64,000 nt of DNA from Strongylocentrotus purpuratus (Eukaryota; Echinodermata; Echinoidea; Camarodonta; Strongylocentrotidae): positions 20,148,114-20,212,113 of the forward strand of contig NW_022145611.1 of assembly GCF_000002235.5 (NCBI RefSeq), in the 5' to 3' direction. Every line of letters begins with the position of its first letter. Positions within the stretch are counted from its first letter, which is position 1. A program made the position numbers and the translations under genes. Under the pieces are notes generated by a model. That model ran no database searches and was not told where the DNA came from. It saw only the letters and a program-made list of their open reading frames with translations. Below are positions 46,246 to 59,300 of this stretch, in pieces.

Positions 46246-49200
46246 AAAAGTTAACATTGTTGTCATGCTGGGAATGTTTGTTGTTTCACAAAAGCAAAGA
46301 TACAGGATAACAAAATATATCTCCAGAGACAATCACGTCACAGATCTTAATCAAAGTTGACCCATTGTGATACCCATTTAGATCTATCGAGGTCAGCATA
46401 AATACGAGTCTATTCATCTGAATGGATTTGATAATTCAAGATAACAAAGTCATGAGCTTGCCTGGATATTAATATAGATTTTCGGGTTTACACTCCAAAG
46501 CAGTTAGAAGGTAATTACTTAATACCTTTTCCCTCGTCATTTGAATATTATCTTGGTTTATTAAAAAGAGTGCGGAATGCGGTCTACAATCCGTTCCCAT
46601 CATAATTGTACACAACAACAGAATCCAAAAAGTAATTTTGAGGCCCGACTTATGAAAAATCTGAGACAATCGGGCACTAATTAGTGTACTCGGAGACAGT
46701 TACCAAGAATGGCTTTTGGGGTCCGTTATGCTCTTAATAAGTGCAACCACTTTATGTAAGCCGTAGGATATCAATTAAGGGCGGGTGGGACATAGAAAGC
46801 TGTGCTGAAAGAAGTTGATAAATAGCCTCTGGCGTTTTAAGGCTTCTGACTCCATTGTACTATCTGGGATCGGAAAATTTGTATTCTTAAGTCAATCTTT
46901 GTCTTATTATTACATGAAGGTGATCGATACGAATGGGCAGCCTCCCCTGGCAGATATTAGAGGCATAATATCGGATAATTATCGTTAACCTGATAATATT
47001 CTACAAAACAAAATCTTTGTAAAAGATAACTAATTGCGACTGAGATTTTAAGACAATAGAATGCAAAAACTGCCCTGGGGTTTCGGGCCTATTTTCGGCT
47101 GATGTATTAAAGTTATCGGGTCGTTTGAACTTTTGATGTTTGTTATATTCTAATAAAAACATTAGAAGTTTTTTCTATACCATCTTCACTTAATTTTTAG
47201 TTGTCTCTTCCCTCAACGAGTCTATTTCTGTAACCTTTTCCTTAACATTCAGCTACGACATTGTTTTGTTTTTAATAAAGTATTATCTGTTTGCGACTTC
47301 TTTGTTGTATATAGCAATAGATTATCCCTTATATTTATATTAGTTTCACTTTTAACATGTCTTTGTAACCCATGCAAAAAAATGCAAAAGAGAACTGTAA
47401 ATATAATGCATTTATATTTTTAGCGTATAGGAACGATTTTTGTTTATGTCATAGCCCAACCTAAATAGATCAAACAGAACCTGTCACTGGTTACTTCTTT
47501 CTCAGTAATCTACAAGAATCGAACGTCACTGATATAGCATTATCACAGAATCACGTCATTAGCACGTTTCTAAACAGAATCAATCGGAAGCTTCTACTCA
47601 TGATAGTGAAGAGCGTTTTGGCGATGCAGGAGGCGAAAAAGTGGTCTAGAAAATGAGAAATTAAACACTTAATCATTTGCTCTGCAAACTAAGTGCTTAC
47701 TGTGCAAATGGACCTTGTATACACCTTCTGCTTTTAGACTTAGCTAGGCCGATGCTGTGTGTTTTACCACGGCTGCATAGTTGTTATCCATGTCTTGTAT
47801 GTTTGCGTTTACTGGGATTTAGAGGCCGTTAAGAGAGGGTGTGTGTGGGGGACGCGGTGTAGATGTGGGTGTTGTTCAAAGGGTATTGCCCCTCTCACGC
47901 GTCATGATCACAACAGTTATATTATATCGTAACCGGGCACCAGAGTAACATCTCACAGTACTGGTAATTATGGGTTTGTTTCAATTCAGCTGAGTTTATT
48001 TTGAAATACAATTTTGACTTTATTTCAACACATCACCTCATCCCCACTCTCCCCACTTCACTTTCGTCACCCCTTCTTTGTTTGCATGGTAGCAGTGAAT
48101 GACAAACTACAAAGAAAAGTAATGTGTACCCACTAACGTGAAATGTGCGTTTCCGGTGCGAATGAGAGTAAGTGTATACATGAAGTTGGTCTATCGGATC
48201 TACACTTAATCTTAGGATGACTGGTCTGGCTCAAAACAGAGAAACAAATATCCGAGGATACACACTATTACAAACTTCTACTATCTTGGTCCTTGGAAAA
48301 TTTGATTGAAAGAAAATAAAAAGGATTACAAGATCATCTTACAATGGAAGACTAAAATATCTTTACTACAATATTTTACACTTTTTAAATTATTAACTTG
48401 GAGCGCAAGTATTTAAAGTACATAAAGTTTCATGCTTGTATTGGCCCTCGGGGGCAGGTCGGGGCTTGTTTAATCCATTTTTAAATCCGTCTTTGTACAT
48501 ATCGGAAAGTTGTTCAAAATCTACGTTTTTAATATGTTCATGAAAATGTAGGCTGAAAAGAAGAAAAAAAGTCAAACGAAAACAGAATAAAATGAACAAC
48601 TATTCATTTTGGAAAGATATACCATTACACAAAATTCCGAACTATTTACCAAATCGTTTTGTCTCCTTTGTGAACTTTAAAAAAAAGAAACATATATAAT
48701 TATAGTTCATCAGTCTTGTGAATAATAATGATTAAATCGGGAAGCGTGTGTGTAAGTGAATACACCATTCTTCCAAGAGCCCGCTACAGCATCAGTGCCA
48801 TTTTGCATGGCTAATAATTTCGAGTATAATGCGAGATTATCCTCCATACTCCTTGCCACACGTCACTTACAAGGAGGCCTATAATTATGTTCGCCAGTGA
48901 TAAGACCTCTTATTTCTAAAAGCAAGAAAAACATGCCGAACATTGGTCAGAGTTGACACTGACTATATATAATTGGTCGAGAAGCATAAAGAAATGGGCA
49001 GCTGGAAGAAAAGAAAGTTCTTACGAGGGGGAGGAAATGGCAAACGATGGCACAATAATGTGAAAGATTTGGGGAATGATTATAATTTATATATATAGTG
49101 TGTGGGAAAGTGGGAGGTGGAGAGGGGGAGGGAGGCGTGGGAGAGAAAGAGAGTAGAGATAGGGAAGAAAGGAGGTTGGGGGGAGAGATGGGAAGAGAGA

Positions 49201-51423
49201 GAAAAACATAAATCAATGCAATAAAAGACAAATCACCTGCCAGTGAAGACATAGCATTACTCGTCTTGCGCGTGCGAGCTCGAGCGCTAGAAGGCAAAAT
49301 CACTTTCTTTCTAAAATCATGTTGACAGTTTCATGTATAATGTTTATTCTTTCCCCATCCCAAAAGCAATTCAAAGCTAATGAGAGTTTTGCCAACATCC
49401 AGGTGCATAGTTATCTATCTCCACGTCTAGACAGATGCCAAATGTTTGCCGAATTTCATTATTGAATTGTCATAATGGCATTTAGTTCTTGTTTTGTTTT
49501 GTTATGTATTGTAATATTTTGCTGTTGTTTATTTTGTTTATTGTTTTAAATTGTATTTCAATCGTATTATGTAATATAGGGCTCTCTCAAAAATCAGTTT
49601 GTATTTACTGAAGAGAGTACCCTGTATAAAGAAAAAAAATGATAAATAGATAAACGAATAATAAATGAATAAACAAAGAATGAACAAATAAAGATGGTAA
49701 ATCATTACCACTCCGTGAAACGTATCGGATATCCTGGAGATGTTGATCACCATAAGGATGTTAAATCGACGGTATAGTATTTTAAGTATTTATGAACAGT
49801 TTCATGGTTTTTCAAATGGCGAGGGCGAAACGTGTTGGACTGAATTTCATGGTCAACGATACATTTTCCTTGATGTCATCTGAAACGGAATGTTTTTATT
49901 ATTGACGTATCATCGGAAACGTCCTCCTCGAGAATGAAATAAACCCTTTAGATCCTGTTTTCGTAATATCTGAAAAAGAAAATGTCAATGACTATGGGCC
50001 ATCCTTGAGAGAAAGAAAGAAAGAAAACATAATTACAGCGTTTTTGAATAACTGAATATCTTTACAAACAGTTGATACGATACTGTTGAGAGTTCCAAAC
50101 AATACCATTGCAGAATATTCATATGCCTCACAGATATATTCATTTTTCAAAATGTATTTTGTGATACAAAAAAAAAACAAAAAAAAATTTATACCATAAC
50201 AAGTCAATTTCTATAAAAGATAGTAATCTTTCCCTTTACTTTTAAGATTCTTCCAATAATTGTCAGTGTTACATTTACGTTGGTGCTTAATGCTATAAAT
50301 ATTGCTTTAAAAATATGTTTGCTATAAATATCAAAGACTTTATAAGATGTATTATACCATAGCTCCTTTCTCTCCCGACATGCCTGGGACAATTTCAGCT
50401 TATCAGAGAACGTCAGTCCACTTTACTACCCACTTTCCCCTTTCTTGTCCGTTCCCCCATCTCACTCTCTCTCTCTCTCTCTCTCTCTCGCTCATCCTTC
50501 CCCCTTCTACTCTCAATCTTCTTCCATTCCTCCCTCCCCCTCTCTCTCGTTTACCCTTCCCAGACAGGGTTTATCTCTCTCCCCTTCACACCTTCCTTAA
50601 CCACCAGTTCACCTGTACTCTTGCGGCTTTACCTCGTCATCCCTCCTCCGATGGTATTTCAAAAGAACCACTTTAGGCACTTTCATTCTTCTTAAAACTC
50701 TTAGTGGATTTCCACTTACAATTCCGCAAATAAAGTAAATATCGACACAGGTAAACAAGGCGTTGCTATTCTTCTTGCCAGATGTATCGCTCCTGTTTTC
50801 ATTGTAGCTTGACAAAGGCGGCCTGTCGATGCCAAAGGTTACTATAAGCCGCTTGCCTGCTACACAAACGTTAGTTAAAGATACAAAACTCAGCTAATTA
50901 TGAACAATATTCACTACCGTACTTTCGGAGCTAAACTGGTATAAGGATTATAATACCCACAAGACCACAGTCAAATTATCTTCTTCATTGTCACTCCAGC
51001 TGATCTTTTTTCTAATCCATGTCTTCTCAATCGACATCGTATTTCTCATCGTAGTCATAGTCGTCATCTCTTCATATATTTTCTTAAGAAGTGACACAAT
51101 TATTCATGCTGTCTTTTGTCTGCTTTCTGACGATTAATTAACTTTTTTCGACGACAATACTTATTGAACGCCTTTCTCACGAAACTGATATCGTAATAAT
51201 GTTTTAATATCTTGATTAGATAGTGAAACACGTGCGCATCGGATCGATTACAATGGCATATTTTTTGAAATAAAAGATGATATTAATTGCAAGAAATTAA
51301 AGTGTCAATCACTTTAAACCCCATGAAAAGTAAATCAGTGTGGACAATAATATATATCTTCTGCTAGATTGTCTGGTGCTATTTCTGTCCCTACGTCTAC
51401 GACTTCTTGTTGCTGTTGCTGCT
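46246..51423. other. Intergenic, no gene seen
   Basis: Mostly AT-rich. Microsatellites include GA-rich 49110-49205 and CT at about 50461-50490. A segment at 46860-47000 contains clustered GATAAT/ATTATC and TAAC cores but no coding sign. Confidence 0.45.
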
Positions 51424-51488
51424 GATACTACTGCTGCATCTACTTATAATACTACTACTGTTACAACTACTACTACTACTACTTTTAT

Positions 51489-51554
<66 letters not shown>

Positions 51555-51819
51555 CACTACTACTCTTTCGACTACCACTACTACTAGTAGTAGTAGTAGT
51601 ACTACTAGTATTATTACTTAATTTTGTTGTATTACTATACTACTACTACTACTACTACTACTACAACTTCTACTACTTATATTTCTACTCCTTCTACTAC
51701 TTCCGCTTCTACTACTACTACTACTACTGCTGCTGCTACGAATAATAATTCTAATACTGCTACTACTGCTACTATTACTACTATACTACTAGAACTACTA
51801 CTTCTTCTACTGCTCTTAT

Positions 51820-51860
<41 letters not shown>

Positions 51861-52137
51861 ATAATAATAATACTACTACCACCAACACTACTACTACTGC
51901 TGCTGCTGCTACGAATAATAATTCTACTAGTGCTACTACTGCTACTATTATTACTTATTACTACTACTGCTACTACTTCTACTACTACTATTACTACTAC
52001 TACTACTATTACTACTATTATTACTACTACTACTGCTGCTGCTACGAATAATAATTCTACTACTGCTACTATTACTACTATACTACTAGAACTACTACTA
52101 CTTCTACTACTGCTCATATTACTACTACTACTACTAC

Positions 52138-52169
<32 letters not shown>

Positions 52170-52530
52170 TTACTACTATTACTACTACTACCACTACGAC
52201 TTCTCAATATACTACTACTACTACAACTACAACTACTACGACGACGACGAGGACTACCACTACTACTACTGCTACGACTACTACTACTACTACAACTACT
52301 ACTTTTTTCTTCTCCTTCTATAATACTACTAGTAGGACGAAAGTAATACAGTAACTGTGTATATAATGGCTTCTTCTTTTAGTACCATCACCACAACCAC
52401 AACAACTACTAATACCATTACCTCTTCTTCTACGACCACTACTTCTACTACTATAATTAGTACATCTTCTGTCGCGACTGTTGCTGTTGCAGCTTCTGCA
52501 GCTTCTACTGCAGCTACTCTTGATATCATT
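51424..52530. repeat. Kilobase ACT/CTA trinucleotide array
   Basis: Almost uninterrupted ACT triplets with GCT, ATT and TCT variants for about 1.1 kb. The marker CTACGAATAATAATTCTA (or a close variant) recurs near 51738, 51911 and 52044, revealing larger duplicated blocks of about 173 and 133 bp. Poly-Thr, poly-Leu and poly-Ser open frames here are artefacts of the repeat. Confidence 0.95.
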
Positions 52531-55500
52531 ATAACATTCAATAAAACTCGTGGGGCATTTATTTTCTATACTATCCTTTTTCTCTTATCTCTTATTCTCT
52601 CTTTATATGCTCCATCCAACCCTCCGATGTTTTACTATCTCCATTCATAATTGCTCTCTTTCTTCATGTTCTCCTTCAACCTAGTTTGACCTTCTCTATT
52701 TCACATGTCGCAACCGCACTGGACAAAAAAAGGGAAAAGTAAGATGAGATGGGGCGTGGAAAGGTCTCTTTGCGGTAAACACCTTTGCTCTGGCAGAGAT
52801 TGAAGATTATCTTCTACGATGATGAGGATTACATAGGAGTTTTTCTCTCCTGGTCAATCTAAGGCTCTAAAACGGGGTTGACTTCTTTGTAATCCCAACT
52901 GATTCCCCTCTTTGTTCGGCCCCGGTGGAGAGAAAAAAGAAAAGACTTTCTGACAAGTTACAAATTATCGTGATGGTGATGATAATGCGCAATCGGAATT
53001 TTGGTCATGCTTACATGGGCTTTGTTATAATCTGCTCGACTATTTAGCCAAATTCTCCCGTTTCCACCAAAACATGACGGAGCAGAAGACATTGAATAGA
53101 AGACTGTCAATTCCGGACAATTTTCCAACCTAGGGTTTGAAGATTAAAATGTGAATCCTAATAATCGTCTCACACACGTTCTCTCTCTCTCTCTCTTTAT
53201 GCTTTCTTGTTCATTTTTGCCTCTTTCTCTTTCTATTTTTCTCCGTCTTTTGCTCATTCTGTTTTCTCTTTCTCTCCATGCTTTTTGTGAATTCGATCCC
53301 TCTTTCTCTGCTCTCTCTCTCCCTCTCTCTCTCTTTCGCTACCTCTCTTTAATATAAAAATCTCTCTTCATCACTCACTATTTATCGGCATAATTTGAAT
53401 ATGTCGTTGTGTTTCCTTGTGTATAATTCTTCCAGATTTTCCCTCATTCAGTCTCTCGATTTTACGTCTTTTATCAATATAATTTCAAGCATCACAACGT
53501 AAACATTTCTCTCTCGCAACCTCAAGTTTCCCTTTCTCTCCATCTCTCCCTCACCGTCACTATAGCTCTCTCTTTCTGCACGAACACAAACACGCACACA
53601 CCCACACATCACACACTCACACACATACACACACACGCGCGCGCGCATTCCCACACGCACGTACCCACTCAAATAATCTTTACCTTCGTATATTTCCTTC
53701 GTTTCTTTGATATTATTATCACAGTGGAAAAATAAGAATTTGAATGATTTGTATGTCTGGGAGACGATTGTTTTATACAAATGATTCGTTGTCTCATCGA
53801 CATTAAGATAACTCAATCACTTTTTATACTTTTATTAAGGGTTATTAGGTTGATCTTTTTATAAGAAAAGAGGCCGTTGCAAAGTTAGATTTAAATAGAT
53901 TCATATTTAAACACTGCAATTTGCTGTTGATTTCTTGCTATCCTGTACCCGTCTTCTTTCTTTATATCACACTATCTCCTCTTATACTTTGCTAATATAT
54001 TTTCAATTTTCCTCCTATACACATTCAATGACTTTCTCTCGCCCAGCATCACAAAAATCATTCACTAAACAGTAATGTTGTCCTGAGGCAATGCTTATCA
54101 TGGAAAGAAAAACGGGGATAATCTTGAAGAGCCGAGGGAAAAAAATACTCGTAATTACATGTAATCGGTATTTTCATTTCATGTGGTAGGACAGCGGGCG
54201 AAGAAAAGACAGATGAGGTATTATACGAGTGACAAATCATTTGGAAGGACTTCGTCTGGAGAATAAGATTAACAATGAGGCCAGTGATTACCGCATCATT
54301 TATCCTTCCTTTAATTCACTTTCCTACACAAGCCATAAACCCGCCTATCGCAGAGAGCGAAAGTGTAATTATGTCAACTTAACAGATTTCAACTTTTCAT
54401 AAACTTGGTAAATTATACCAAGTATAATTTGTATACATATTATTTCAATCGTTAAGGGGTAGAGTGAGTATAAGTTATATATACAGTAGCTTAGCGACAT
54501 TCTATAAGTCGACAGGTGCATTTTTAACATCATGATATTGTATTTATCTTTCTTACACAACTTAAAGTTTATAAGAGCAAAAGTATATCAAAGAAATTAT
54601 CGCAAGTAAAGCGAAATAACTATATTGAACTAAAAGCAATCAAATTTGATATCAAATAATGAGCATCTATACATTCTTCATGTCAAATTCAGGAATGAGC
54701 TCCCATGAAAAGCCATGTAAGGTTCTTTATCTAATCTAATGGGTGAGTTTATGAACACGTTCTTACATATTGTTGCGTGAAATTTAATACAGGCGTAAAA
54801 ATCCCATAGTTTTCTTCAAAACCAGGAATCGGTGACACTTTCTATATCAATAATGAACATCCTGCGATATCTTATTTTCAACACATTCGATTTCTGACGC
54901 TAAAAATGCAATAGGTATCCTTTTACACTTCCTTCTCTCGGTCTCTCTAATTGTCTCTTTAAAATGACATTTTCAATGTATTTCAATCAATTTTACCTTT
55001 ATAATGAATTTAATATTCAGATTTGTATGCATGTCTTTCGAATCCTATAAACAATATAATTTTTTTTATTAAAACATGTCTATTTGGTATGATTATTTTA
55101 ATTGTTTTGTCATTTGATTTCGTTTTTCTGCATTCATTGTTGTTGCAGAATTTAAGAGTTGTGTCCGATAGTTTATATTTTCCGCAATAAAGTCTTAATT
55201 ACCCGTATGCTAATTTCGTAAGTTTAATCATACTTGCAATTGAAGCAATTAGTTGACAAACAGCTATACTCTGTCTTTCCTTTGTATGCTGCCCGCACGG
55301 TACGGGGAAGTCTCGGGTACAGGCTTGCCTCCTGCTTCATTGAGCATGACATCCCCGCTGGCCTACCCGACCGACCCACCGGGTGCAGGTGCGATGGGGA
55401 TCATTGTATCGAGATTAGTTACAGAGGATCAACTCATCCGATCAGATTATCCCAATACCCTGGAGTAGGATATAGAGAGTGTTAAATCTGATCCTGAATT

Positions 55501-56329
55501 AAGTTCTGACTTCGCGTGTTTAGCGAGTTCAAGTATGGTGAGGGGAGGGGGGTAAGTGCTTGGGACAATGTCCGACTGAACATAGAAGAAAGGGCACCAC
55601 TTAATAATTTCTATTTGAATTGGGGAAGGTAATGTTCGACCAAATTTGTTTGATTGTTACAGATCACTTCCGATAAGTTCTGACTTTCTTGTTGTTTTGT
55701 CAAGAGGAAACACAAATCAGCTTTAATGTGTTACATCGCAGCTAAAGTGCCGAAATACAAATCATGACAGATAAGACTTTGACGACACAAAAAAGGTCTC
55801 ACCCCCTTCCCCATATTTCCTCATTTGAATGGCCCTGCCCAGAAGGTAAATCACGACAATCCACTTTCTACAGTAAAAAAAAAAGTCAATGCCCAACACT
55901 GTTATTGGACACTAACCCTTTTTTAACACAGTATAACAATAAAAGAACTAAAGAATTAATATTAAAACACCCAAAATTACAAATGAGTTCAAATGATGAT
56001 AATATTAACATATATTATCATGTTCAATTATTATACGACATGATTTTATGCGGGAAAAATGAAAACTATTTTTATTTCTCGATGCACCCGCAGATTATTT
56101 TATTATTTTTGAAAAGTTGGTATTTAAATTAGAGGTCAGGAAGCCTAATATCCCACAATCGATATTCAATAGAAATGTGTGAAATATAACAATACTGTTC
56201 AAAAAATCATACGGTCGATTTTGGTCAATTCATTTATTAATGTAGAATAAATGAAATAGTGTATTTGTTTTGAGTTAAATACTTCGAATTTTTTACATAA
56301 TTTTAATATAAGATACTGCTCTTTTGTGG
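52531..56329. other. Intergenic, microsatellites, one GC-rich patch
   Basis: CT-rich 53179-53350, a CA/CG run at 53580-53650, and a GC-rich patch at 55274-55470 with two overlapping open frames that I could not assign. Confidence 0.45.
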
Positions 56330-56730
56330 GGCACATTCTCGCCATTTCTTCAACAATAATAATGATCATAATCCGCGTTAACATAATTATAGCGCTTAAT
56401 GTACTTCTACGATACGATATCATAGAAATGCTTTATATATAATTATTACCCCGATCCTTGGATTCAGTCTTACAAGTACACAATGTATTCACATTCTCCA
56501 CTCCCTGGGGAGTATTCCAGCCAGTCGCCATTTTAAAGAAGCTCACAATCTGCTGAGCAAACTACATTAATGTTCTTATCCTATACCAGGTACACATTTA
56601 ACTCCTTTGGGTGGAGAGTGGTAAAGGGGATTAACGTCTTGCCAAAGGACGTTAGTGCCGGGCTGGTTTTTGATCCCGTACCTTGCATGTGATCCACATA
56701 ATAAAGTCGGGTGACGTATCCACTAAAATA
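56330..56730 (-). mobile_element. tRNA-derived SINE, minus strand
   Basis: On the minus strand it reads GTGGATACGTCACCCGACTT, a degenerate B-box region (ACGGGATCAAAAACC), then the body AACGTCCTTTGGCAAGACGT, CCACTCTCCACCC, GTACCTGGTATAGG, CTGGAATACTCCCCAGGGAG. It ends with TTAAGCGCTATAATTATG and an ATTATTATT-type tail. Shares the body with 19796-20010, so both belong to one family. Confidence 0.75.
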
Positions 56731-56981
56731 CAACACCTCTACACCTCTTCACTTGCCATCGATTTTGTAAAGATTCTTCTTTTAAATGTTTCTCCCACCA
56801 AAAGTATTTTGTTTAACATACCTTAATACTAAATTTTGGAGGTGCACAAATTATTATTTGTGTCATGTTATTTTTTCCATTTTTAAATCAGATTTTATAT
56901 TAAAATAGGCCAATGCCCATAAAGTAATTATGCCATCAAACTGATAATTTGAATGAACTACCTTGTACAATGTTGATTAAT

Positions 56982-57016
56982 TTCTCTCTCTCTCTCTCTC
57001 TCTCTCCCCCCCCCCC
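56982..57016. repeat. CT dinucleotide run and poly-C
   Basis: CT repeat directly followed by about 11 C. Confidence 0.85.
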
Positions 57017-59059
57017 TTCACTATTATGCATCCCTTTCTTCCCCATCTCTCTCACCTTCGTCCTAAGGTGTAATTCTTTGTATTTTTCATTGGATTTATC
57101 TCTTAGCTGCCATTTGTGAAAAACAAGCCACTTTAGTTGGGTCGCTATAGCCACCCCTTATGGCACAACTCAAGCCTAACAGAGCTAACACCTTCATACA
57201 CATAGCCTTTCTTTTACCTCCTTTCTCTTACTTACATATCATCTTTTGACCAAAAAAGCGGATAACAACCGTCTTACCAATTTCCATTTTTTGTTCTCCT
57301 TCTTTTTCTTCTTTTTTAATAAAAGTTTACACAATAATCCTGAAAGCTAACAAATCAAGTGGGTTCGAGTGGGTAGGGAGACAAACCGAGGGAGCACTGG
57401 AGGCCTGTAAGACACCCCCGTTAAGACAGGGGAAGAGGATGCACAATAGCTTACAGACCACCTACCATCTCTCCACCCCTGGGCTATATCTGGTCCTGAT
57501 TCGCCTCTTCTTCGTCTTCAATGGTCTTCATGCCATGCAAACTGGCGGGAGAAAGTGAGACTGAAGTTTGGTTGTTAGGAGCTCAGGATTACGCTGCGCA
57601 AATAGACTAATGCGTTTCTACTGATCGCGTAATTCGCGCCCCGGGCGTGAGTACTTGTCGGTAGCTGGTCCAGATTTTGAGGATGGGACAAAACAGACAA
57701 AGAAGTTACATGACAAAGATAAGAGAATGACAAAACGATGTCATCTGTTTGAGAACACTACCTCAAGACCTGTTTACGACAAGCTACACAGATTTCCACC
57801 AACAATTGAATAGAAGAAGTATAAAAAGAGAATACAGGCTGTGGCTTAGTCAAATGCGGCTAAGCGTAAAATGGACACATGATACAGTGTGTGGAAGAAG
57901 TAAGCAAGAGATTTGAGTATTTTAGGATAATAGCTGGATTGATGTATTCTGATTGAAGAAGGTAATCGGCCAAAGAAAACCTTTGTGCCAGGACCAAAGA
58001 CTTCCCGATTTTGATTCGGAACAAGATGATAACAGTCCACCGACAAACCAAAACACCACCAGCTTAGAGGGGATAATTTCTACTACGCCTGCTTCGAAAT
58101 GTAGTAACAAAAAAGACATGCCGTGAAAAAGTGACCAGGAATTAACATTTTAAGCCGCTGAGAAGACATTGAAATACATAATGAAATAGTGCGAATATTA
58201 CAATAACACGTCGTTAGGAGAAAGGCGTTTTCTTGTTTCTAGGATACGGGAAGAACACATCTTTCACTTTTCAATCTTCTTGGCAATAATAGATCGGAGT
58301 GACCTCTGAGATTTTGGAGGGATAATCTGGTTGTAATCCAGGTTGATACGTGGCAAATAAGTTAAGTGATGAAACAAGGGTTTGGTGTCGACGCAGTCAT
58401 TTTAAAGTTCGGAGAAGAAATGCATACATTATTTTGTCGTCGTTTAAAAAGTATTAGAAAATTACCAATATAACATATAGATTTTGTTTAGAAATACTGT
58501 AGAACAATCTTTATGAGAGGATGAGAAAAAATGTGTTAGACTACCACGAATGCAAAAAAGGGCCATCACCATGATAGCATTGCTCACACGGCTCATGGGA
58601 GTTTGCCATTTCATCAGTCATCTTGATTTTTCATTTGTCTAATTTCACTTAGAATACGAAATTGATATAAATATATCGTACACAACTGGATATGAGACAT
58701 AAAATTAAAAATGACAACAAAACTAATGTTTCATTTAAATCCAAAAGGGCAAAAAGAGATCCACGTTGTTTTATTTAAATTTGTATATATTTTAAATCGT
58801 AATATGACGTTTGTTGAGGGCCATTAGAGCGTTGTCTTCGTATTAAAATTAAACCCGTTCTGACTCTCGGTAAACAAATTGCTAAAGAAACAATATATTT
58901 AAAGGATTGTCTTGAATTTCTTTGTTTCCTGTAACTGGAATAATTTTCTTCTCTGGTAATGAATACACATGATGATAAAACCACGATTTATCGGCAGATG
59001 CCATCTAAATTCATTCTTGCCAAAGGGCAGATCTGGAAAGAACGTTAATTCCTATGGCT
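57017..59059. other. Intergenic, less repetitive stretch
   Basis: Higher-complexity sequence at about 57350-57760 with AGGATTACGCTGCGCAAATA around 57586, including a GGATTA homeodomain core. No exon supported. Confidence 0.4.
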
Positions 59060-59300
59060 ACTTAGATTATCCAATGGTGTAAATCTCGATCTCATCTCGT
59101 ATTACAATCGTGTTCAGTCTTTAATCTGGCCCTTAATCCCTTTGTTAATCTTTTCTGGATATGAGAGAATCAGCGAGAAGATAAGATGTGTAGATCTTCA
59201 CCGGAGGGATAAAGTCCCTTGTGTCCAATCACAATGAATATACCCAGAGGCAAGGTCTCTTAAAGCCATTGAAACCCTCTCAAATAAGCGTGACGAGAAA
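59060..59300. promoter_or_regulatory. Candidate enhancer with clustered factor motifs
   Basis: Within 240 bp: GGATTA/TAATCC-type K50 homeodomain site (TTAATCCC at 59133), an overlapping CCCTTTGTT TCF/Sox-type site, a GATA site (AGATAAGA at 59179), two CCAAT boxes (59080, 59225), GATTAT and CACAATG. The block is compositionally distinct from the surrounding AT-rich repeats. This is motif clustering only; conservation is unknown. Confidence 0.3.

Noticed and set aside
51340..52346. Poly-Thr, poly-Leu and poly-Ser open frames up to 240 codons
   Set aside because: They are the three frames of one trinucleotide repeat on each strand.
55764..56132. 122-codon open frame
   Set aside because: AT-rich composition, no recognisable domain and no flanking splice signals beyond chance.
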